Assembly (NCBI GenBank): GCA_930367205.1
Contig: OV884012.1
Location: 31,964,796-32,028,795 of the forward strand
DNA: 64,000 bases
Reading direction: 5' to 3'
From: Acanthosoma haemorrhoidale
Lineage: Eukaryota > Arthropoda > Insecta > Hemiptera > Acanthosomatidae
In this document: one piece after another, positions 38,343 to 50,011 of the stretch
How the letters are laid out: each line of letters starts with the position of its first letter
Position numbering within the stretch: position 1 is the first letter of the stretch
Made by a program: the position numbers and the translations under genes
The notes under the pieces: generated by a model
What the model saw: only the letters and a program-made list of their open reading frames with translations
The model's database searches: none
Told to the model about the DNA's origin: nothing

Positions 38343-38641
38343 ACTGGAGCCTGAGAAGCGGAGCTTGGGAAGTAGCGACAGCAGTGGGTCTAGCAGTAGC
38401 CTGTCGAGTGGGGGTGCAGGCGAGGTGCCCCTGGTCTTCAGCAACGCCCTTCACCTGGCCGTGGAATATGGGGCCGTTGAGGTGCTCCGACTGCTGCTCA
38501 AGTACGGCCTCGAGCCGAACCAGGGGGGCAGAGTCCCCGGATATAGATCAAAGAGGGTACAGCGGCAGTCACCCAAGCAACCGCCACCCGCTCCACTACC
38601 CCCTGCCCTCAGGCACACATCACCCCATCCCAGTCCCTCGA
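38343..38641 (+). CDS. Ankyrin-repeat gene, exon b
   Basis: A 299-bp GC-rich exon with acceptor TTTTGCAG before 38343 and strong donor A|GTGAGTAAT at 38642. In the frame set by exon a it begins LEPEKRSLGSSDSSGSSSSL, a Ser-rich linker. A clear ankyrin repeat follows: NALHLAVEYGAVEVLRLLLK then YGLEPNQGG, with the ALHLA turn and the LLLKYG helix of the repeat. The last 35 residues are basic and Pro-rich. It ends in phase 1, and the final A plus GA of the exon at 54434 gives an in-frame Arg. Ankyrin repeats bind other proteins; the partner is unknown. An alternative donor close to the repeat's end is possible, since the Pro-rich tail may be an extension. Confidence 0.85.
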
Positions 38642-39473
38642 GTGAGTAATCATTTTATACCAGTCGATTAGAAACTTATTTATTTGTAGAAGATTTTATA
38701 TCTTGTAATTTGTCTTCATTCTTGATATAGCTTTCTTGTTCGTCGAAAAACTGCTGTATGAATATGTGTATTAATAAATGATTATTCTTCATGTAATTTG
38801 TTATTAGGATAATCAAACTGGTAGTTTAGCAGACCCTAGACCAATAAATAAATAATCATTAACAAATATCGTCTACATTTCATTTGAACACAAGAAATAA
38901 ATGTATTTATATACCATAGTAATAAAACTACTCGATTTGGTTAATAAAACACTTAAACCATATAGGTCACTGAAAATCACTTTTAATTAATTAAAAATTA
39001 AAGAATATAAAACTTAAAATGATGACATAAAATTCATTTAAATAGAGTTTCTATTTTATATGCCTTTAATTGTTGGTATTTGTTGTTTTTATCTTAAGAC
39101 ATATAAACCACAAAGATTATTGAACCCCATAAATATTATAATATTTATAATTTTTTAAAAGTACTGTGCATTATTATTACCTCGTATTATAGGGACTTAC
39201 TTTTTAATTATTAAGACCTAGTACATCACCCGCAGCTCCAAACACACCGGTGGCCTACCAAGCACAAAAACACCAAAAAAATGTCACAAAACACCAAAAA
39301 AATTAATTGCCGAAACAAAAAATTAAATAAAACCAAATAGTAAAACCCAATAGCATTGTTTGATTCACTGTTGATTCGAGCGTAAGACACATAAACACAT
39401 TAACTATTAGGAGTTCGTTTAGTTTTGTAAGTTTTTCTACAAAAAAAAAACTATCAGGGATATCCTGTGGAGT
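38642..39473. other. Start of intron 2
   Basis: AT-rich, no gene or repeat recognised. Confidence 0.45.
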
Positions 39474-39486
39474 TACAAATCACATT

Positions 39487-41280
39487 TTATGTATATCAAC
39501 TTTATTAAGATGAAATTACAATCTGCCTTAATCCTTAATAGGCAATAAGTAATTAAGGTAAATGTTCTCATGCATACCATATTTACAATTAATCATTCAC
39601 TCACACATTCATACAATATTTACAAACATCCCAGGGGCCCCCCAAGTCCACATGGTTGTTGCCTCCCTCACATACGAAGAAGGAAGCGGAATATTGGGAA
39701 ACCCTGCATGCTCCCCCGTCCGCCGCTCCGGATAAGAGTCAGTGGGACTGACCAAGAGCGCGAGAGCCACAGATGCTCAGGACATGATTAGAGAAACTGG
39801 CCATTGCCAGGACTCCCACTGTCACGCATTTATAGTAGGTCATGAGGTCACTGCCGTTTCAGTCTCCGAGGAGGATTATAGGGATGAGTGGAGCACTGCA
39901 ATGACTGTGCTACGGGATTAGGGTGGTTGGATAGGTTACTATGGAATTTCATGAATTTGAAAGGGATGAGTTCATAAATTTAGGGTATATTAAGATCGTT
40001 ATGAAGGGTTTTATTGCTGACATAATATGGGGCATTTACTATTGTTCTCAGGACTTTTGATTGAAAGGATTGGATGTGCTTGATGTTCAACTTTTTTGCT
40101 GTCCCCCATAGCTCTATTCCGTATGTCCTGATTGGCTTAAGTATAACTTTGTAAATAAGTAGTTTATTTTCTATTGAGAGATGGGATGTCCTTCGAAGTA
40201 GTCTGTACAGTAGTCCAAAGCGTCTGTTTAGTTCTTGTCGTTTTAGCTTCGTGGGTGGGTTCCATGTCAGTCTTTTGTCGAGATGGAGCCTAAATATCTT
40301 AATGTCTCAGACACGGGGAGAGGAATCAAATTTAAAAAGACTAGCGGACAGGACTTGCGGCAGAGGGTAAAGATTATGTGGGAAGATTTTGCTTCATTGA
40401 CCTTGATTCGCCATTGGTAGCACCAGTACTCGATCTCATCGAGGTGATTTTGAAGGTATTGGGATGCTATATCAGGGTCTGAGTGGGATGGCAAGACGGC
40501 AGTGTCATCTGCAAATGTTGCCAAGAAGGTATTGGGGGTAGAGGGGACATCAGCGGTGTATAGCTTATAGGGGATGGAACCCAGGACGCTGCCCTGTAGA
40601 ACTCCTGCTTTTATGGGATAGTAGTTAGAATATTCTAAGCCACAGCGGACTTAGAAGAAGCGGTTTGAAAGCTTGGACTTTAGGATTAGGAAAAACAAAA
40701 GGGTCTGTGTTAAATATGTTTTGAGCTTGTAAAGCAAACCTGCGTGCCAAACCATGTCAAAAGCTTGACCTATGTCCAGAAATACAGCAGTGCAATACTG
40801 TTTGGATTCAAGGGCTGAGGAAATGTGATCAACAACGCGAAGGCCTTGTAGAGCAGTGGAATGTTGTTGACGGAAGCCAAACTGGTGTATAGGAAAAAGG
40901 TTTTTGGATTCGACAATTTCAAGTAGACGTTTTAAGAGGAGTTTCTTAAATATTTTTTAGAGGATAGAAAGTAGGCTAATTGGACGATAAGATGAGGCGT
41001 CATTGAGTGGTTTTCCGGGTTTTGCGAATAGGACTATAATATAGTGTTTTCAGAGGAGAGGAAAATGCGTCGTTCGGATAATGCAATTATAAATGTAGGT
41101 TAGGAAGATTATGGCTTTAGGAGGAAGTTGTTTGAGAATTTGAGGAGTAAGAAGATCATATCCAGAGGATTTTCGGTAGGGTAAGTTTTTCAGAAGGTAT
41201 TTGACCTCAGACGGGTTAACGGCTTTTGGTGGAAGTGAGAGAGGTATAGGTGAAGTGAGGAAATCTTCAACAGTTGTACT
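39487..41280 (-). mobile_element. Jockey copy E, 3' part (RT end + 3' UTR)
   Basis: Minus-oriented Jockey sequence running from the middle of ORF2 (just before the VEDFLTSPIPLSLPPKAV stretch, 41050-41280) through the reverse transcriptase to the 3' UTR, stem-loop (39524-39544) and AATAAAGTTG tail. FADDTA lies around 40508-40525. Several frameshifts and stops break the frame. The whole insertion, including the 5' module to 41722, is bounded by the 13-bp direct repeat TACAAATCACATT (39474-39486 and 41723-41735). ORF1 and the endonuclease are absent. Confidence 0.9.
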
Positions 41281-41722
41281 ATTTTTTTTTTTTTTTGGTG
41301 ACATTAGTTGTTGATAAAATCTCATTGTATCATAACAATGGTTTTTGTTTGTAAAATAAATACGTAGCGCGGGTGGGATTTGATCTCACAACTTCAAGTG
41401 GTGAGACGCCGGGTCTTGGCTCTGAGCCATCAGACCGTCTGGCTCAGAGAGCCTATTACTTGATGTTATCTCCGATCCGTGAAGGGCTAAAGGTAAGGCG
41501 TCCAAAATGGCCGACTTCTCAGTCCGATATCACTTGTTGCACTAAACACAAATGGATCAAGCGATTCACTCACCTCCTGTGGGCTCCCTCGTGACCAGCT
41601 CACATACGTTGCCTGCTAGAACAATTCTATGTCTGAACTGTGGCCTATAAACGGTAGTTAACAGTATTTGAAGAACGAGCGAAGTAGAGAGCTGTTTTAA
41701 ATAGTAGCGCATGCGCAAAAAC
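41281..41722 (-). mobile_element. 5' module of Jockey copy E
   Basis: A 442-bp module joined to ORF2 sequence across a T15-17 run (A-run in element sense). It is related along at least 325 bp to the module in front of ORF1 in the right-edge copy (63676-64000). It contains a tRNA-like segment (41366-41446), a YY1-like core AAAATGGCCGAC at 41504-41515, a possible donor GTGAGT (element sense) near 41570, and at the outer end the palindrome GCGCATGCGC (41707-41716), an NRF1/Ewg-type site. The target repeat lies outside this module, so module and Jockey body inserted as one unit. It could be the element's 5' UTR/promoter or a SINE fused by template switching. Confidence 0.75.
41366..41446 (-). other. 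tRNA-like segment (Pol III A/B-box-like)
   Basis: On the minus strand, about 78 nt with the layout of a tRNA gene: an A-box-like TGATGGCTCAGAGCC, then 45 nt on a B-box-like GAGATCAAATCCC, with a mostly paired T-arm (GTGAG/CCCAC) around a 7-nt loop. The acceptor stem is not convincing, so it is a tRNA-derived sequence rather than a tRNA gene. The equivalent in the other copy is at 63768-63845. Confidence 0.6.
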
Positions 41723-41735
41723 TACAAATCACATT

Positions 41736-44700
41736 AACTTTATTTAGTGATTACAAGAAATGAAAACTTTTCCTTCATTATTATTCTATATTCACATCCC
41801 CTGTCCTTCATATAGGGCAAGGGTCAAAATGTCTTCCTTTCCGCTTCTACTTAAATACATCCGTTCCTTTATCAACATTATACGTTGACTTGTTATTTAT
41901 GTTACTATCGGATCCATGAAATAATTTTGATGCGCGATATTGAAAATTTTCAGAAGTTTAAATAATAGACTGTTCCATACAGTAAGAAGGATAGATAAAA
42001 AAAAAAAAAGGTTTTATCTTCTTTGTGGGGGAATTCTTCTTTGTTTAGCAGGCAGGCTGCACGTGACGTCAGCAGCTACTCCCAAAACGATTGTGAAATA
42101 CTTGAATGTGAGGCCTGTCAGAAACCTGTGACCCCCACCCCTCTTCCTCTTGAACTGTCTTTATTGTTTTTGCAAAAACAATCCTTATGCAATCGTCGGA
42201 TAAATCGCTAAAAAATACTCTACTTTGTCATCAAGTGTACCTTTTTACTATCCTATGTTATTTCCGCTCTTACAGCACAGTTTTTTTCATTCATTAACAA
42301 ACGAATCCTCCATAATGAGTAAAAGTAACGCAATTAGTAAGTTTGACAGTGGTCATACATTTGCTAGAACCAATAAACTAAACACCTTTGTATTAAATTT
42401 TGCACGCAAATAGTGTTAAAAAAAAGTCCATCATTATCCATATTGAGCAGCTCACATGGTTTCAATGGTTTTTAATAAAAGCTCATGCACTATGGGTTAA
42501 TTATTTTATTTCAGTATTTACCTAAGACTCCATACACACATGAGAAGTTTTTGGGTGATTAATACTGATCATGGCTCATTTTCATACAATGGACAACTCT
42601 TGTTGAAATTTTTAAGTATCCGTGGAAAGCTCTAGAAAATTCAAGGCTATGAAAAGTTCATCAACTAACGTGGTTTAATATGTATGGCAAGGAAACAGTT
42701 AAAAAAATTATATGAATACCAACTACTTAAGCAGCGAGCCAAGTTTGGCCCAAACTTCATTAACAAAGTTCGTCCCCCCCCCTCCACCTTCCTCCACAAC
42801 ACAGGTCTCTCTCTAATTATATTTTTTTGAAGTAACCGGAACGAAAGTAATGACTCTCAGGATAATTACTTTTCTTTTTAGTATTACTTTGAATCCGGTT
42901 CTCTTTTAAAAAACATCATTCAAGACAATTAATTAGTGCAATTAATAAAAGTATCAAACTTTTAAAAAATGTAACGATTTTAATTATGTTTAAACTTATT
43001 AGCGAAATAATCCAATTAAAAATGTGTCACCGCCGTTTTAGAGAAATAATCTGAAACATGCTCCGTTTGTTATTGTAATTCATCATAAACGAGGCCCGCA
43101 GGACTGTGAAATGATAATTTTTGTTAACATAATGACTTATAGTTGATAGTTCCATTGATTTCATTCAATTCTGGCCGGAAGAATGGAGCGATGAAAAAGG
43201 CTTCACGATTTCACTTAAAAAAGGTGTTCAACAAATTGAAAGAATTTCATTCAGAACTCAATTTTCAAATTTTCATTGAGAAACAATTTAGGACTTGAAG
43301 ATGGCTTAAATTTCCCAAAACTGTGTTTTAGTCAAAAGTAATAAATAAACAAATATTTATGTATACGAAATTTCCTTCATAAATATTTATAAGTTAAATC
43401 GATTTGAATGGCTGGCTATAATCTAAGCTTTATTTTAAATACATAACTTATGAGCATGAACTCATGAGAAAGTCCAGTACATACAAATATTTTTGCTCAA
43501 GAGAGGCATATCATCTGTTTGAAAATTATAGTTACATAATTTTCCCTTATATTTGGTACGTTACATGATAAGATAATAAGATTAGTAATTGGCAACACTG
43601 TTTCGGCTGCGGGGGGGGGGGGTGAGGTTACTGTTATGGAGTAGCCATTGTTTAGTGTTTGAGGTTTATTTTACATAAAACAGCGCAACAGTATTTTTCT
43701 TATATGATTTACCTACATTTTATGTTTCTGATGCTTCATTTTCGAAATATAACAATTGGTGAAAAACATTCTTCTCTCTGCAGTTCAGATCATTGTGCAA
43801 GCCTTAACTGATAATACTAAGCTTATTGATCCAGCTGCATCACTGATGTGTGAAGAAGAAAAAAATGCAGATCAAAGTTTTGAAAGTCTAGACGTTGAAT
43901 GAAACATCATTCAAATAAAACACGCAAAAAGATTTGACAATAGAAGACAAAAATGCCAATATTTATCTGGTCACAAATCCTAAATCGTGCCCGGGAAGAC
44001 CGGTTATTTTGTATCCAGAAAAGATGAGGTCATGTGTCCGAAACCTTCATGCTCCCACTTGAGATATCTGCACTATTGTCTGTAAAGAGTCAAGCATGTG
44101 CCTATTAAGGTTTGCCGTCTGTACTTAAAAAAAAAATACGCTAAGTATTCTCAACAATGTAACAAACATGACAATGTAAAAAAATGTTCCCTCCTGAACA
44201 AATCAAAATATGCGTATGAACGTAAGAAGTGTGGAAAATTTTATAGACGATAAAAACATAGCAGGTCATGTGTAGTATTCAACCAAAATGGTTTATGACG
44301 ATGAGAACCCAAACGGAATACTTCCAATAGATAGCGAGCAGCCATTGAAGGAGATAGCGCTGAAATACCGATAGCATTGATTCATCACGTTTGAATTTCC
44401 ATTTGTGGATGTGCTACTGTGCTGATAGAAGTAGGAGGACTTACATAATTGCAACATATGCAACACTTAAATACATTTATTAATCATAACTTAATTATGA
44501 AGCATTGTTAAGTGAGTGAGGGGGAATCTCTAATATTGTTGAAATTTATTGATAATGTCAGATAGCTCACGCTTTCTAGGCTTAAAAGAGGACATATCCG
44601 TCCTATATTTAAACTGTGAAATCTGTAAGTGTAACTAAATAGCAAAGAAGAAGAAATTATTTGTGATGGACAGAGTACAGCAAAGAGAGCTTGCCTAACA

Positions 44701-46034
44701 TGTATTATACAAAGTTTTGCTGATCTACATCCCATTACAATACATTTGGGGCATGTATCCACAACACAATGTACTCAACACTAAAATAATAAATGACATC
44801 AATTCACGTACGGAAACTGCTCAATTTTAAAAGTATTGAAACATGTTGAAGCGTCGAGCACTAAAGGCAAAATGGTCCTATCTAGACCTCTGGGCCCTTA
44901 AAACCGACTAAACGACAATGTTTTTAAAAATTTATTATCTGTAATATTTTCAGTAAAGATGATTTTGATAGGAAAGGATCTTAATTTTCTATTGTTAAAC
45001 TAGCATGAAAACCATTTTCTTCTTGAACTATTTACTATTCATATTTCACCCTCACAAATCTGTTAGTGCGGAGCACCTTGTATGTGGTGTCGACAACTAA
45101 AATCTTCGGCCTTTCTAGTAAAAGGCAATTTTGCATTTCAAGCAGAAATATTTTAGTTGGATGGTTCAAAATCTTTTTCTAGAAATTTGTCCGGTATGTA
45201 TTATTTTTATAAATCTGAAAAAATTACAATCATCCATAATCGGGAATTGGTGACTCTGATAAATGATCTCATACCATATTTACAAATGTAGGTTATTGTG
45301 TCATTGGATATATTACAATATATATTATGTAATATAGAATAGATCCTGGATCACTCAATTATACTGGAGAATTTTCATCTTCTCGGCTATGGAGGAGGAA
45401 AGGATTAGGGAGAGGAAATTACCCACGTTACTTGTTAACTCTAATCACTGCTACGTAGGGAGCAGCAAGGGCAGATAGAGAGTGCAGGAGCCACAGATGC
45501 TCAAGACATAAGAGGTGAAAACTAACTAGTAACCGTCAATACTCAGTCCCTATATACCCACTTCTTCTAGGGTAATTTTACAATAGCAAATTAAATAATG
45601 CAACATCAAAAATGTCATAAAATGAAAAATGAATTCTTGTCTGAGGCTCCAGCCTGTGGTAACCGTCGGACAAGAGGATGCTCAAGAAACAAGGAGGTGA
45701 ATATTAAAGGTTAAATGGTCCTGGTAACTAAAGGCCACTGTTATTTTTCAGTCACTTAAACCTAAATTGTTAACACACGTGTTACTGGCCGAAGATCGGA
45801 AATAACTGACGTTGTCTAGCCAAACTAGCTAAAGGGAGGGGAGGTTCGATATCTAGAAAAACGTGCTATTACCCCTTAAGATCCTTTACCACAGGTAAAA
45901 TGAATTATAAACATGTATTAGGCTGAGGGACCTAAACACTACCCAGTGAGGTCAATATCGAGATTAGGCTCCTTCGTCGCAAACATAAATCTGAACACAT
46001 TCATCAGCTACCGTAATTTTGTTATTCATTCGTT
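41736..46034. other. Intron 2 sequence, mostly featureless
   Basis: AT-rich. It contains a zinc-finger-like relic (43985-44290, separate entry), a G12 run near 43611 and a CRE-like TGACGTCA near 42064. 45470-45545 resembles, in minus orientation, the Jockey 3' UTR start (GAGCCACAGATGCTCAAGACAT) and may be an old fragment of it; a second weaker match is at 45660-45710. Confidence 0.4.
43985..44290 (+). pseudogene. Possible decayed zinc-finger coding relic
   Basis: In shifting frames the translation is rich in regularly spaced Cys and His: VMCPKPSCSHLRYLHYC, then VKHVPIKVCRLYLKKKYAKY, CNKHDNVKKC, and YERKKCGKFYRR followed by KHSRSC. This resembles C2H2 or transposon-type zinc-binding sequence with stop codons between the pieces. 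No exact family assigned; it could be chance. Confidence 0.3.
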
Positions 46035-46044
46035 TATTCTCTAA

Positions 46045-46322
46045 CGCTCTCGCGCTCTTGATCAGCCTCCGCTGGCTCTTGACCAGTGACGTGGCTGACG
46101 GAGGAGCGTGGGGGACTTCCCAGGACTCCGCTTCCTCCTTCGCACGCGGGGGAGGTGACAACCGTTTAGATTTGGGAGGTCTCTGGGCTGTTTGTAAATA
46201 CTGTATGAATGAGCGAGTGAATAAAATTGTAAATATGGTATGAATGAGATCATTTATCAGAATTACTTATTGCCCAATGAGGCAGATAGTCATTTTATCA
46301 TAATAAAGTTGTTGTTAGTAAA
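46045..46322 (+). mobile_element. 5'-truncated Jockey insertion (278 bp)
   Basis: 3' UTR only, from CGCTCTCGCGCTCTTGATCA to AATAAAGTTGTTGTTAGTAA, with the stem-loop at 46271-46284. Flanked by the perfect 10-bp target repeat TATTCTCTAA (46035-46044 and 46323-46332). Confidence 0.92.
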
Positions 46323-46332
46323 TATTCTCTAA

Positions 46333-48399
46333 TAAATATTGAATAGATTCTTGTGCTGACGGTCAGCATTTTAGTCTAATATTAGACAGTTTCTGAAGCT
46401 CCCGATCATCCGTAAAGACGATTGTCAGACCCTAAGTTAAATTACCGGGCAAATTGAAGGCGACCGGAGGGAAAAGGGAGCATCGCGACGATCCATCCTA
46501 GGACCGGGAAGGCCTGGCTGTAGCTTGGCAAACAGACGCCCTAATCGAAAACGGTACGACCTACCCTGGGTAAACTTAGGGCAAGTGTCTTGTTAATTCA
46601 TACCTCCCTCTTCTCGTCTCCGTCTACGTCAACACACTTAGCGCTTTTCTTTCAGAGGCCACCGATTCCCAGTTCCCGACTAGTGCTGGCTCATCGCCTC
46701 TTTTAGAAAAGTAATTTGTCAATCTATCCCCTCAATTAAGGATAAATCCCTCCCATTGATAAAATCCTCCCAATCAACTAATGTGAATTTCCCTTTTTCT
46801 CCAATTTATATTTATTTTTGCGAGTAAGTTCACGATTTAAAACACATAACGTAATTTCTGCCTTTCATTCAATTTCATGAACTAATCATTAATTGGTACT
46901 AATTAAAACAAAGTTCAAATTAAATAGATCCATCTATTCAATGAAGAGCAAGGAATCTGTTTTATTGATATCACTTTTATGCCTTTTCACCTTTTCTTCA
47001 TCATCATGTAATGAGATTATATCAATAAAAAAATGAAAATGTTTATTGTTTGCAACTTTACAAATTGCTGTCTGTTGTAAAATTTCTTTTGTTGATGAAT
47101 AATACTCCACTTACCTGATGAATACCACTTTATACTGCTGATTCAAATTAAATACCTTAGAGAAAAGAGATTACTTTATGTTAATTAAATAGCGCATTTA
47201 GATTTTTTTAAATAAACCAAATCACTATTAATTACCTCAGTTAAACAAAGTGTCTTATTGACCAACGGAAATTTGAAACACACATTTTCTACTAGTTATT
47301 AGTATACGAGTATATAAGGTGTGCTGTTGATTAATGATCGATTAAAATACATTAAAAAAATTCTATTCCAATAAAACATTGCACAAACAAAGGGCTCTTT
47401 TTCAACAACAACAAATTGGTTAAATAATATTTTTCACATTATTTTGACCCTCAAATGGGCCCGCCTCTGACACCATCTGTACCGGGAGCCTGTATATCTC
47501 ATGTACAAACCTAAAAAATGTGGTAAATTCACGAATAAATATTTAAAAAACTAACTTTATTAACAGTCAGGTTAAGTAATTAAAATTTAATTTGCTTATA
47601 GTAAACCTTCATTTACGTTTGACATCTCACCAACATAACTCTAGCGCTTAGTAAGTCTTAAGCACCGTTAATAATAAAACACTGTTGTTATATAATACAT
47701 TGGGTACCGTTTTTTAGAAATAAACATCACAATATTTGTTTATTTTAATATTTACTTTTTATATTTGTTAATTTTACAATATTTACAACACATAACAGGA
47801 AAAAAATCTTTGTTAAAACACCACAAACTTCGCAATTAAATATATTCAAAACGAACACATTTAAAATAAAAAAAAAGAACGGTAAATTCATAAAAAAAGA
47901 TATTAAGTGACTTGTCAACAAGTTTGCCAACTTATCCCGGCAGATTCATCCACACAACTTCTACTACTTTCTCCATCTTCCGTCTTCCTTTTTAATATTT
48001 GTTTTTTTACCTCTTCTGAAAAGTGAGATCTCCTGATCATGTTTAGTTATGGGTTCTTTTGTGAGAGCAATTTACTATACTGCTAAGACAGTTTGTGGAT
48101 GTTGTGCGAACTCTTTCCCCACGAGCAATGAGAAGTTATGCTTTTCACGGACCAGAAAACACCCGTCTACTTTTCCATATTTTATCAATAAATCTTTGCC
48201 ATCAGCATAGAAAGAGAGGACTAGTTCACGATCCCGGCACCCCAAGAGCTCACTAGGGACACATAGCCCCTGGATTGGCCAAAATAAACGTTGATATGAT
48301 TAGCCGAAATAAACAGGTCTCTCATTCGCTGTAGGCAGTAATGACTGGCCTATTAGGGAAGAAATTCTGAGCTGACGGTCGGAATCAGGCACTTGAAGT
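46333..48399. other. Intron 2 sequence
   Basis: 46380-46700 is GC-richer without coding frame; 46700-47940 is very AT-rich; nothing identifiable. 48180-48400 may be the diverged 5' part of the LTR relic that follows. Confidence 0.4.
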
Positions 48400-48565
48400 G
48401 AGCTCTGCTCTCTCTCACACTCTTCAGTGCACTGTCGTGGCACATGCCCATCAGATATGGATTCAGATAGCTCAATATCTGTAGAGTCACCAAGCTATCA
48501 TCCAAGTCATAGACTATTAAACTCTCTCTCTCCTCACCAGGACTACAACAAGTGATGTCCCGACA
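48400..48565 (+). mobile_element. Diverged LTR relic, family L1
   Basis: CACTGTCGTGGCACATGCCC and ATCAGATATGGATTCAGATA match the 3' part of the LTRs at 30702-31606 and 49212-50006, and it ends GATGTCCCGACA as they do. The 5' part is too diverged to place. Confidence 0.5.
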
Positions 48566-49206
48566 GCGGAATATTGAGTTTAAACATTATACCAGTAAAA
48601 TTTAGCATAACAAAAACACTCTTTATGACCAATAATCACAGTCTCCGTCTTTTTATTATATTGTCTCCCTTCTTCGGTTTCACTTTATTCGTAATTTTTT
48701 CTATCGTCTTTATTATTATCTCCTAAAATTGCTCAAATAAGGTGATAAATGTCATCAGGATTTGTGATATCATAGCTGGTACTAAAAAAACAAAATTATT
48801 ACAACGGGTGCTTAAACCAGCAGGACACATTTCTACTTTTTCTAATTTAACATAATTCATTTTTTAAGTTGTAATTTTCTAATTTCACATAATTATATAA
48901 ATTATTAGCAATAAAAAGTAGTAATTAATTTTGCTTCTTGAAAGAAAAAATACGAAATTAATAATACCTTACTAGCTTGTGTGCAAGTGTCTTTCGGATA
49001 CAACAGCTACCGGAAGTGAAGTCGTCCACCCTTGATGCCGGTCTAATTCTCATTGAATAGAAAACAGGAATCTAGGAGGGGAAAGAGCAGCTTCAAACTG
49101 AAGGCGTTACTGGTAATCACACAAAAACGAAGTCAATGTATCTATAGGATACACGCCTCAATCCGAAGGGTAGTTGAACCTTACTTCAAACTCTTTGAAA
49201 CTAATG
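48566..49206. other. Intron 2 sequence
   Basis: AT-rich; no gene or repeat recognised. Confidence 0.4.
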
Positions 49207-49211
49207 CTATG

Positions 49212-50006
49212 TGTCGGGTCGTCACTAGGGGGTGCCTGATCGCCCTAGCCCTGGTGACAATTGCGGATTGTTTGAGTTTATAACCTGGACAATCGTTCCA
49301 TGACGGCGATATGACTCCATTTATGATAGGTATGTGCCCCGACAATGCACTATTCAGAGTTCAAGCGGAAACCAAGCATCACCAAGTAAAGGCCCCGAGA
49401 GACTCGCCAGAGACTCTGCGAGAGACTGATTAACAGGTTTTTTTTTTTTTTTTTATTTCAAAACCTCAACAAAACAATACAATGTACAAAAGAAAAATAA
49501 CAAAATATTTGGATTACATATTTCTCCTCTTACTGCATTTACATGCATTTGGCGGAGTGCCTAAATATAATAAATTTTTACTGTCGTTAATAGGGATTAA
49601 CAGGGCCAGGAGCTCTGCCTTAAGTACCCTCTCCTCTTGCCTGCTGGGAGGCAACAAAGGACTAAGCCAGCGGTGGGTCCTACGCACACCTGTGGTGAGG
49701 AACGTGACCGCCGCCTTATTAATTGGCCAGGGGACAAGCCCTGGAGGTAGAGAGGGCCCAAAAGAGTTGTTAGTTTATGACTGTTTATGACCTGTGGTAC
49801 CCTTGCGCATCTGGCTCTTAGGCCCGGCGGGTACCTGGCTGACCTTTCTCGTGTGACTTGGCTTCCGCCTTTTTTATTTCTTAACACATTCACAATGATT
49901 TATATTTGTTTATAATACATTTATTTCATGTTATTTTACTTTTGCTTACAATATATATGCAATAGAGTATAGGGTGATTTATCTTATGTAGTTAGCGGTC
50001 GCTACA
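49212..50006 (-). mobile_element. Solo LTR, family L1, with 5-bp TSD
   Basis: 795 bp that in minus orientation begins TGTAGCGACCGCTAACTAC and ends GACCCGACA, with the TG...CA ends of LTRs. It is flanked by the perfect 5-bp repeat CTATG (49207-49211 and 50007-50011). There is no internal coding region, so it is the product of LTR-LTR recombination. An AATAAA-A15 run (49441-49456, read on the minus strand) could be its polyadenylation region. The ORFs in and across it (49053-49283, 49482-49790, 49597-49893) are incidental. Confidence 0.88.
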
Positions 50007-50011
50007 CTATG

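Noticed and set aside
24550..42075. Three TGACGTCAG (CRE-like) sites near 24554, 36281 and 42064
   Set aside because: Isolated 8-9-mers 6-12 kb apart without a promoter context; expected by chance or old repeats.
49482..49893. ORFs on both strands
   Set aside because: Inside the solo LTR; no retroviral or host protein motif.
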